The position numbers and the translations under genes were made by a program. The notes below the pieces were generated by a model. That model had not been told where the DNA came from, did no database searches, and saw nothing but the letters and a program-made list of their open reading frames with translations. 11,184 bases of DNA from an uncultured Ruminococcus sp. Lineage in GTDB: Bacteria > Bacillota > Clostridia > Oscillospirales > CAG-272. Where the stretch lies: assembly GCA_902783755.1 (NCBI GenBank), contig CACZSC010000081.1:1-11184 (forward strand), read 5' to 3'. This document shows positions 6,432-11,184 of the stretch, one piece after another (positions within the stretch are counted from its first letter, which is position 1; each line of letters opens with the position of its first letter).

Positions 6432-7529
6432 CTAATCTCTGCAGAGGATGTCCGCGATCCTCTTGCATGCGAACCCGTCACCGTAGGGGTTCGAAGCCTC
6501 ACTCATCCTGCTGTATTCGGCAGGATCCTCGAGCAGCTGCTTGAATGAAGCGTAGATGGTCTCCTCGTCGGTCCCCACCAGCTTCAGAGTACCTGCAGCT
6601 ATGCCTTCCGGCCGCTCCGTCGTGTCTCTCATGACAAGCACGGGCTTGCCGAGCGAAGGTGCCTCTTCCTGGATGCCGCCGCTGTCGGTCAGGATCATGT
6701 AGCTTCTCGCGATGAAATTGTGGAAATCAAGCACTTCCAGCGGCTCTATTATATGCAGTCTGTCGCAGCCCTCAAGCTCCTGTCTGGCAGCCTCCCTGAC
6801 CACGGGATTCAGGTGTATCGGGTATATGGCGCATACGTCGGGATGCTCCTCGATGATCCTCCTGATGGCCCTGAACATGTGGTGCATGGGCTCTCCCAGA
6901 TTTTCCCTTCTGTGGGCGGTTATGATGATAAGTCTCCTGCCGGCTGCCCATTCAAGCTCAGGATGAGTGTATTCCTTCCTTACCGTGGTCTTCAGTGCGT
7001 CGATGGCGGTGTTTCCGGTCACGAATATGGTGGAGGGATCCTTTCCCTCTTTCAGGAGATTGTTCTTCGAAAGCTCCGTTGGCGCGAAATTGTACTTCGA
7101 TATGATACTGACAGCCTGCCTGTTGAATTCCTCGGGATACGGAGACTCTATGTTGTATGTCCTCAGTCCTGCTTCAACATGCCCCACCGGAATGTGGAGA
7201 TAGAAGCAGGCCAGCGCAGTCACGAAAGTCGTGGACGTGTCGCCGTGGACTAGCACTACGTCCGGCTTGGTCTCTTCAAGAAGCCCCTTGATCCCGTTCA
7301 GAATGTTGATGGTCACGTCAAACAGGGACTGTTTTTCCTTCATTATGGAAAGATCGTAATCCGGCGTTATCTTGAAAGCCTCCAGGACCTGGTCCAGCAT
7401 CTGACGGTGCTGCCCCGTTACCGTCAGTATCACTTCAAGTTCCGGTCTCGATTTGAGCTCAAGTACCAGGGGACACATCTTTATAGCTTCAGGCCTCGTG
7501 CCGAATACAACCATTACCTTCTTCATCAT
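6432..7529 (-). CDS. wecB: UDP-N-acetylglucosamine 2-epimerase (non-hydrolysing)
   Basis: This cytoplasmic enzyme interconverts UDP-GlcNAc and UDP-ManNAc, feeding teichoic acid linkage units, capsules or other surface polymers; in Bacillus the gene is called mnaA. The 365 residues show MVVFGTRPEAIKM at the start, HGDT (95-98), HVEAGLR (117-123), NRQAVS, TAHRREN (204-210) and DSGGIQEEAP (282-291), the UDP- and allosteric-site motifs of the family. A longer reading starting at 7595 is unlikely: it would begin inside the -35 to -10 region of a perfect promoter, whereas ATG 7529 (or the adjacent ATG 7526) follows GGCAGGTG. No polysaccharide genes are adjacent in the window, so it appears to be a single-gene unit with a strong promoter. 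Confidence 0.94.
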   Translation of the reverse strand: MMKKVMVVFGTRPEAIKMCPLVLELKSRPELEVILTVTGQHRQMLDQVLEAFKITPDYDLSIMKEKQSLFDVTINILNGIKGLLEETKPDVVLVHGDTSTTFVTALACFYLHIPVGHVEAGLRTYNIESPYPEEFNRQAVSIISKYNFAPTELSKNNLLKEGKDPSTIFVTGNTAIDALKTTVRKEYTHPELEWAAGRRLIIITAHRRENLGEPMHHMFRAIRRIIEEHPDVCAIYPIHLNPVVREAARQELEGCDRLHIIEPLEVLDFHNFIARSYMILTDSGGIQEEAPSLGKPVLVMRDTTERPEGIAAGTLKLVGTDEETIYASFKQLLEDPAEYSRMSEASNPYGDGFACKRIADILCRD

Positions 7530-7563
7530 AAACACCTGCCATGTGAGTTTTTGTACCTTGTCC

Positions 7564-7592
7564 ATTATACGAAAGCACGCCGCCTTTGTCAA
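7564..7592 (-). promoter_or_regulatory. Perfect consensus sigma-A promoter of the epimerase gene
   Basis: On the minus strand: -35 TTGACA (7592-7587), a spacer of exactly 17 bases, -10 TATAAT (7569-7564). Both hexamers are full matches to consensus. Transcription would start near 7557, giving a leader of about 28 bases before ATG 7529. This fixes the start of the epimerase gene. Confidence 0.85.
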
Positions 7593-7648
7593 CAAAACGG
7601 CGGTTTTTTGCGATTCCCAGAACGATTTTCAGAAAATGAAAATTCCTC

Positions 7649-7677
7649 TTGCATTATTCCCGAGGCTGTGGTATAAT
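7649..7677 (+). promoter_or_regulatory. Extended -10 promoter of tRNA-Val
   Basis: -35 TTGCAT (7649-7654), a 17-base spacer, -10 TATAAT (7672-7677) preceded by TGG (extended -10). RNA would start near 7684, about five bases before the mature tRNA. A 7-base inverted repeat (7625-7631 and 7637-7643) lies just upstream of the -35 box in AT-rich sequence and might help promoter activity. Confidence 0.8.
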
Positions 7678-7688
7678 CACTTCGCTTT

Positions 7689-7762
7689 GGAGGCATAGCT
7701 CAGCTGGTTAGAGTACTTGCTTGACATGCAAGGGGTCACTGGTTCAATTCCAGTTGTCTCCA
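7689..7762 (+). tRNA. tRNA-Val (anticodon GAC)
   Basis: A complete 74-base cloverleaf. Acceptor stem GGAGGCA pairs with TGTCTCC (one G-U), D stem GCTC/GAGT, anticodon stem CTTGC/GCAAG with loop TTGACAT giving anticodon GAC (reads GUC and GUU), five-base variable loop GGGTC, T stem ACTGG/CCAGT with loop TTCAATT, and discriminator A at 7762. The 3' CCA is not encoded (TGG follows), so it must be added by the CCA-adding enzyme. It is a single tRNA gene with its own promoter and terminator. Confidence 0.96.
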
Positions 7763-7768
7763 TGGTCG

Positions 7769-7795
7769 CCGGACAGCATTGCTGTTCGGTTTTTG
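7769..7795 (+). terminator. Intrinsic terminator of tRNA-Val
   Basis: Stem CCGGACAGC (7769-7777) with GCTGTTCGG (7781-7789), nine pairs with one G-U, loop ATT, followed by TTTTTG. It begins seven bases after the tRNA and ends 29 bases before the next coding start, so it also separates the two units. Confidence 0.85.
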
Positions 7796-7823
7796 TTTGT
7801 ATATTTTTTCTGCCGAGGTGGAT

Positions 7824-8612
7824 ATGCAGCCCGACAAAGAAAAACTCGCCCGGATCATCACGGAGCTCCGGGACAGCGAGCACGAAAGATACAACATAGG
7901 CACACTCAGGGAGAAGACCCTGCATCTTGTCCTGAAAAAATACCTTGAGGAAGATCCGGCGTTCCACGAGATCGAAACGAACGGTTACGTGGCCGACATA
8001 CGGAAAGACGGCATCATCTACGAGATCGAGACATCCGGATTTTCGGGTCTGGGACCGAAACTGAGCGCCTATCTGGACGATTTCAGGGTATATCTTGTGC
8101 TTCCCCTGGCGCGCAGGAAGCATCTGTGCTGGATGGACCCCGGTACCGGCGAGCTGTCAAAGAAACATGTGTCTCCGAAAAAGGAGAACGAATACGACCT
8201 GCTGTTTGAGCTTGTCCGGATCCTCCCGTACATAAATCATCCCAATCTCCATATCCTGGGATTCATGATGGATATCGAAGAGCTCAGGATTGCGGACGGA
8301 TGGAGCAGGGACGGAAAAAAGGGATCCCACAGGATCGAAAAGATACCGCTGGACATAGAATACATCGCCGAGTTCTCGACTGATGACGACTACGGAAAGT
8401 TCATCCCCGGAAACTGCGTCACTGACTTCACCGTAAAGGATTTCTGCAAAGGCGCAAAAAGCCTGGCGCCTCTTTCAAAAAAAGGACTTGACACAAGGAC
8501 TGCCTACGCGGTCATCCGTGTGCTCGAGGCCAGGGGGCTCATTTCGAAAACAGGAAAATCGGGAAGATCGAATACATATTCTAGAACTGCCGGCAAGACT
8601 TCTGCCGACTAG
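7824..8612 (+). CDS. Uncharacterised protein, possible PD-(D/E)xK-like core plus winged-helix-like C-terminus
   Basis: I do not recognise a named function. The 262 residues start at ATG 7824 (GAGG 7815-7818 five bases upstream); an in-frame ATG at 7779 lies inside the tRNA terminator and is rejected. Residues 25-95 resemble a nuclease-like fold: a helix with Glu30 (IGTLREKTLHLVLKKYLEED), a strand with D58 (NGYVADIR), then IIYEIETSGF with E67-I-E69, where classic enzymes have E-x-K. Residues 200-255 look like a winged helix (DFTVKDFCKG, then AVIRVLEARGLISKTGKSGR). The middle carries a Pro/His-rich strand region (ILPYINHPNLHILGF). No signal peptide or membrane segment, so it is cytoplasmic. No partner gene is adjacent. 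Its transcript may come by readthrough from the tRNA; I see no clear own promoter. The fold proposal is inference from motif order only. Confidence 0.7.
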   Translation: MQPDKEKLARIITELRDSEHERYNIGTLREKTLHLVLKKYLEEDPAFHEIETNGYVADIRKDGIIYEIETSGFSGLGPKLSAYLDDFRVYLVLPLARRKHLCWMDPGTGELSKKHVSPKKENEYDLLFELVRILPYINHPNLHILGFMMDIEELRIADGWSRDGKKGSHRIEKIPLDIEYIAEFSTDDDYGKFIPGNCVTDFTVKDFCKGAKSLAPLSKKGLDTRTAYAVIRVLEARGLISKTGKSGRSNTYSRTAGKTSAD

Positions 8613-8619
8613 AGGATAC

Positions 8620-8656
8620 CGGTGCCGGGCAAAGAGCTGCCCGGCGCCGTTTTTTT
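8620..8656 (+). terminator. Strong intrinsic terminator after the nuclease-like gene
   Basis: A GC-rich 12-pair stem (8620-8631 with 8638-8649, one G-U), loop AAGAGC, then seven T (8650-8656). It begins eight bases after the TAG at 8610-8612. Confidence 0.9.
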
Positions 8657-8667
8657 GCATTTTTCTC

Positions 8668-8696
8668 TTGAATTTGACATTCCACTCGGATATAAT
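8668..8696 (+). promoter_or_regulatory. Promoter of the XpaC-like gene
   Basis: -35 TTGAAT (8668-8673), a 17-base spacer, -10 TATAAT (8691-8696). RNA would start near 8703. A TTGACA at 8674-8679 is only 11 bases from the -10 and cannot be the partner. Confidence 0.65.
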
Positions 8697-8710
8697 TATT
8701 GGAGATTATT

Positions 8711-8746
8711 ATGGCGTTCGATAACCGGAAAGGAGGAGACCGATGA
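8711..8746 (+). CDS. Possible 11-codon leader ORF overlapping the XpaC-like start
   Basis: ATG 8711 opens MAFDNRKGGDR and stops at TGA 8744-8746, which overlaps the next start as ATGA. GGAG (8701-8704) is six bases before the ATG. Codons for K-G-G are the downstream gene's AAAGGAGG ribosome binding site itself. The predicted transcript begins near 8703, so part of the GGAG may be missing from the RNA. This could be a coupling leader or chance; there is no direct evidence of translation. Confidence 0.25.
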   Translation: MAFDNRKGGDR

Positions 8747-10242
8747 ACGGAAATACCAGAAGGCCGCGGTTCGACATACCGATCCCGCTGATCGTCCTAG
8801 CATATATCGTCCATTTCCCCGTCGGTATAGTTCTGACAGTGCTTAAGATAGTCTTTTCAGTTGTAAATACCTCTCCTTCCGGAAGTACGGGAACGGCAAA
8901 CAGGACCGGCTCCGCGGGAGCAAACACATCCGGGACGAGGATCAACTTCAACAACCTGTTCGAAAGCTCGTCGCAGGGATCCACATATCAGGAAAGAGCA
9001 TCAGCCGCCACAGGCTCGGGCCCCGTTTCCCAGAAAGCCCAGCAGCAGTATAACGACTACGTGAACAAGACCTCTCAGCAGCAGACCGGACAGACGGGCG
9101 GACAGCAGACCACATTCGGGAAAGTCACTCAGTCCAGCTACACCGGAAGCACTTCCCAGAACAAGACTTCTTCCGGCTCCGCCTCAAAGAAGAAGGAGAC
9201 TGAGAAAACAAAGTCCGCGGACAGCAGATCCGTCATCCTGACCAGGATATTCGGAATAGTGGCAGGCGTCATCTCCCTGTTCACGCTGTTCGGCATCAAG
9301 AGCATCCAGGACTTTCTCATAATCACCCTTCCCCTGCTCCTCGGCTCAGCCGGGCTCCTCGTAGGCTCGCATTTCCTCAAGAAGAGGGACATACGGCTCG
9401 CCAGGATAAAGGCCATAATCGGCAACCGCCAGAGCATCAACCTGTCCAAGCTTGCAGCTGCTTCCGACGTAAGCATTAAGAAAGTCAGGTCCGATCTCCA
9501 GAAGCTCATAGACAAGGGCGAGTTCGGAGACCAGGCATACATAGACCTTGGTACCAACAACTTCATGAGGACACCTCAGGCCGAGCCTGACGATCCCGCC
9601 CAGTTCGACTATACCAAGCTCTACGGCAACACGTTCAAGAAGAAAAAAGGCGAAAAGACCGAACAGCCGGATCAGGGAACAGATCCCGAAACCGGTTCCG
9701 ATGACAACTTCTCCGTGATCATCAAGGAGATCAGGCGCCTCAACAGCGAGATCAAGGACAAGGAAGTATCCGACAAGATCGACGAGATCGAGATACACAC
9801 CAAGAACATATTCGATTACGTTACATACCATCCGGAAGCCACACCGCAGATCAGGACCTTCATGAACTACTATCTGCCCACCACCCTCAAACTGCTCGAA
9901 TCATACAGCAGCATAGAAAAGGTAGGCGTCGCAGGCGAGAACATGAAGAAGAGCAAGCAGAACATCGAACAGATCCTCGACATGCTCGTGTCCGGTTTCA
10001 AGCAGCAGTACGATCAGCTGTTCAAGAAGGAATCCATAGACATCAGCAGCGACATATCCGTGCTCGAGACCATGCTGGCCAAGGACGGCCTGAGCCACAA
10101 GGACGGATATGACATCGCCGACATGATGAACAGCTATACAGACGAGATCGACGATACCGTGTCTGACAGTGCCGCAGCGGCAGCTCCGGCTGCTCCGGCG
10201 GCAGCGGCAGCAGCCGCAGTCCCGGAAGACGAAAACAAATAG
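8743..10242 (+). CDS. XpaC-like (5-bromo-4-chloroindolyl phosphate hydrolysis family) membrane protein
   Basis: The 499 residues divide clearly. A hydrophobic segment (about 12-41) is followed by a long Ser/Thr/Gly/Gln-rich stretch (42-160) with a Lys-rich end, then two membrane helices (about 164-185 and 190-212), a small helical/winged-helix-like part (about 222-268, SINLSKLAAASDVSIKKVR), a charged linker and a helical C-terminal domain (322-450). That domain, with IKEIRRLNSEI, FMNYYLPTTLKLLESY and ISSDISVLETML, is the XpaC signature; the family name comes from an indicator phenotype and the biochemical role is not established. The last 25 residues are Ala/Pro-rich. A perfect AAAGGAGG (8729-8736) is six bases before ATG 8743. 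In other Bacillota a TelA-type gene often follows; here it does not, and the gene ends in its own terminator. Family call fairly sure, function unknown. Confidence 0.8.
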   Translation: MNGNTRRPRFDIPIPLIVLAYIVHFPVGIVLTVLKIVFSVVNTSPSGSTGTANRTGSAGANTSGTRINFNNLFESSSQGSTYQERASAATGSGPVSQKAQQQYNDYVNKTSQQQTGQTGGQQTTFGKVTQSSYTGSTSQNKTSSGSASKKKETEKTKSADSRSVILTRIFGIVAGVISLFTLFGIKSIQDFLIITLPLLLGSAGLLVGSHFLKKRDIRLARIKAIIGNRQSINLSKLAAASDVSIKKVRSDLQKLIDKGEFGDQAYIDLGTNNFMRTPQAEPDDPAQFDYTKLYGNTFKKKKGEKTEQPDQGTDPETGSDDNFSVIIKEIRRLNSEIKDKEVSDKIDEIEIHTKNIFDYVTYHPEATPQIRTFMNYYLPTTLKLLESYSSIEKVGVAGENMKKSKQNIEQILDMLVSGFKQQYDQLFKKESIDISSDISVLETMLAKDGLSHKDGYDIADMMNSYTDEIDDTVSDSAAAAAPAAPAAAAAAAVPEDENK

Positions 10243-10257
10243 CTTAATACCGACCGC

Positions 10258-10291
10258 AGAGGACCGTGAGAAATCACGGCCCTCTCTTTTT
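10258..10291 (+). terminator. Intrinsic terminator after the XpaC-like gene
   Basis: Stem AGAGG-A-CCGTGA (10258-10269) with TCACGG-C-CCTCT (10274-10285): eleven pairs and one A-C mismatch, closed by a GAAA tetraloop, then C and five T. It starts 15 bases after the gene's stop. Confidence 0.88.
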
Positions 10292-10332
10292 GCTTTATTC
10301 TACTAACAGTTATTTTATAGTTCCAATTAATT

Positions 10333-10344
10333 TTTTGTACAAAA
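10333..10344. repeat. 12-base perfect palindrome in an AT-rich spacer
   Basis: TTTTGTACAAAA equals its own reverse complement. It lies about 50 bases upstream of the proposed -35 box of the last gene and overlaps the left arm of the longer inverted repeat. It could be an operator; no protein can be named. Confidence 0.5.
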
Positions 10345-10381
10345 TATGCAACTGAAAATTGGTAAAAACGCCATATTTTGT
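10339..10381. repeat. 10-base inverted repeat with 23-base spacer
   Basis: ACAAAATATG (10339-10348) and CATATTTTGT (10372-10381) are perfect reverse complements. A second, offset pair CCAATT (10323-10328) / AATTGG (10357-10362) interleaves with it. No T run follows, so it is not a terminator; a regulatory or structural site before the last gene is possible. Confidence 0.5.
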
Positions 10382-10390
10382 CATCATCAC

Positions 10391-10418
10391 TTGTTTTAAT
10401 TGTATATTCTGATATAAT
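10391..10418 (+). promoter_or_regulatory. Promoter of the membrane-anchored hydrolase gene
   Basis: -35 TTGTTT (10391-10396), a 16-base spacer, -10 TATAAT (10413-10418) preceded by TGA, an extended -10. The RNA would start near 10425, leaving a leader of about 62 bases. Confidence 0.6.
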
Positions 10419-10427
10419 CATAGGTAG

Positions 10428-10449
10428 ATTGTTCCGTGTCGGGAACAGT
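10428..10449 (+). other. Stem-loop at the 5' end of the last gene's leader
   Basis: ATTGTTCC (10428-10435) pairs with GGAACAGT (10442-10449), eight pairs with one G-U and a six-base loop. It would sit within a few bases of the predicted RNA start and well clear of the ribosome binding site at 10476. It may protect the 5' end; other roles cannot be read. Confidence 0.4.
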
Positions 10450-10486
10450 TGAAACAAATACAGGACACTGAAAAAGGGAGGACTTG

Positions 10487-11184
10487 ATGAAAAAGCGCGC
10501 AATCATCTCAATCGCGATAGGACTTTGCCTGATCCTGCTCGGCAGCATTCTGGCAAGTGTCTTCAACTCAGGCGGAGGCGCAACCACCGTGACACGGATC
10601 AACTTCGAGACGTCTAACGGTACCCTGAGCGGGCTTCTCTATATGCCCAAGGGCGCATCTGCCGACAGCCCCCGCCCAACAGTAATAGTAACACACGGAT
10701 ATCTCAACTCAGCAGAGATGCAGGATGCCAACGCGATCGAACTCAGCCGCCGCGGATTCGTCGTTCTTGCTCTCGACCAGTATGACCACGGTCATTCCGA
10801 TCTGGACAACTCCGTCTATACCGGGACAGGGTTCATGCAGATCTGGGCGCCGTTCTGGATCAACTCGATGCATGACGCCGTGGCATATATGTATGAACAG
10901 CCATACGTCCTGAAAGACGATGCCGGAAACGGCATGATAGGCGTGACAGGTCACTCCATGGGCGGCTTCGGGACCTCGATGGCCCTCGCCATGGACGAGC
11001 AGGAAGCGATGGAAACAGGCGTACGCAAGATCTACTGCGGACTCACTGAAGGCTCAGACTTCAGTTACTCAGGCTTCTTCGGCGTTGACGTCACCGCAGC
11101 CGATGCCCTCGGCGGCGGACGCACGCTCGGTAAAGTCGCGGCCCGCTACGACGAATTCTTCTTCAACGCCCCGGACGCTCCCAG
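10487..11184 (+). CDS. Membrane-anchored alpha/beta hydrolase, 3' end outside the window
   Basis: The open frame from ATG 10487 has 232 full codons and no stop before the edge at 11184. GGGAGG (10476-10481) is five bases upstream. Residues 1-26 (MKKRAIISIAIGLCLILLGS onward) form an N-terminal membrane anchor or signal segment, so the enzyme probably faces outside. The hydrolase domain follows: VIVTHGY (66-72) as oxyanion loop, LALDQYDHGHS (94-104) and the nucleophile elbow GHSMGG (155-160, Ser157). The acid and His of the triad must lie beyond the edge. Family members are esterases, peptidases or lipases; the substrate cannot be told. It has its own promoter and an AT-rich upstream region with inverted repeats. 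It is unrelated in detail to the truncated hydrolase at the left end, whose elbow is A-N-S-I-G. Confidence 0.85.
   Translation, partial: MKKRAIISIAIGLCLILLGSILASVFNSGGGATTVTRINFETSNGTLSGLLYMPKGASADSPRPTVIVTHGYLNSAEMQDANAIELSRRGFVVLALDQYDHGHSDLDNSVYTGTGFMQIWAPFWINSMHDAVAYMYEQPYVLKDDAGNGMIGVTGHSMGGFGTSMALAMDEQEAMETGVRKIYCGLTEGSDFSYSGFFGVDVTAADALGGGRTLGKVAARYDEFFFNAPDAP

Noticed and set aside
7530..7595. 22-residue N-terminal extension of the epimerase
   Set aside because: Its ATG (7595) lies upstream of the perfect -35/-10 promoter for this gene, so it would not be in the mRNA; the family motif starts right after ATG 7529/7526.
7677..8123. 148-codon minus-strand frame
   Set aside because: It runs through the tRNA-Val gene and its terminator on the opposite strand and ends with codons read from the tRNA; not a protein gene.
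7689..8612. Genomic island inserted at tRNA-Val
   Set aside because: No integrase gene, no direct repeat of the tRNA 3' end within the window and no change in codon use were seen.
8674..8696. TTGACA paired with TATAAT before the XpaC-like gene
   Set aside because: The spacer would be only 11 bases. TTGAAT at 8668 gives a proper 17-base spacer.
10165..10224. Tandem DNA repeat in the Ala/Pro-rich coding tail
   Set aside because: It is GCN-codon low complexity with mixed third bases, without a constant repeat unit; reported only as part of the protein.

Overview
The window is a stretch of mostly housekeeping chromosome from a low-to-mid GC Gram-positive bacterium, most likely a member of the Clostridia (Bacillota). 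Three things point there: the order SRP RNA - dnaX - ebfC - recR, which is a conserved Bacillota arrangement; a large SRP RNA with the Alu-type domain seen in Bacillus and Clostridia; and strong sigma-A type promoters with AGGAGG-like ribosome binding sites. Arg AGG/AGA and Ile ATA codons are common in all genes, so no block stands out as recently acquired by composition. Species cannot be read from this sequence.

Layout. On the minus strand at the left (39-2261) a promoter drives a lipoprotein resembling an ABC-type solute-binding protein, followed 12 bases later by a small alpha/beta hydrolase. The hydrolase is cut by an in-frame TAA before its predicted catalytic His; the rest of the domain continues in the same frame for 38 codons. 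Divergently, an extended -10 promoter starts the SRP RNA gene (about 2336-2647), and dnaX, ebfC, recR, a YgjP-type zinc metalloprotein and a Bcp/PrxQ peroxiredoxin follow with gaps of 0 to 34 bases as one operon (2669-6363). A hairpin ends it, and on the other strand also serves the convergent UDP-GlcNAc 2-epimerase gene (6432-7529, minus), which has a perfect consensus promoter.

The right half holds a tRNA-Val(GAC) with its own promoter and terminator; an unrecognised 262-residue protein with a possible variant PD-(D/E)xK nuclease-like core and a C-terminal winged-helix-like part; a 499-residue membrane protein whose C-terminal half resembles the XpaC family; and the start of a membrane-anchored alpha/beta hydrolase that runs off the right edge at 11184.

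Functionally, the central operon joins DNA replication (DnaX clamp loader), nucleoid/recombination functions (EbfC, RecR) and protein targeting (SRP RNA), with a peroxiredoxin at the end; the epimerase supplies ManNAc for cell-surface polymers. I saw no phage, transposon, CRISPR array or clear defence cassette. The most interesting items are the in-frame stop in the first hydrolase, the nuclease-like orphan, the XpaC-like membrane protein with a possible overlapping mini-ORF, the long closing helix of the SRP RNA, an A7 tract at the dnaX domain boundary and an AT-rich spacer with nested inverted repeats.
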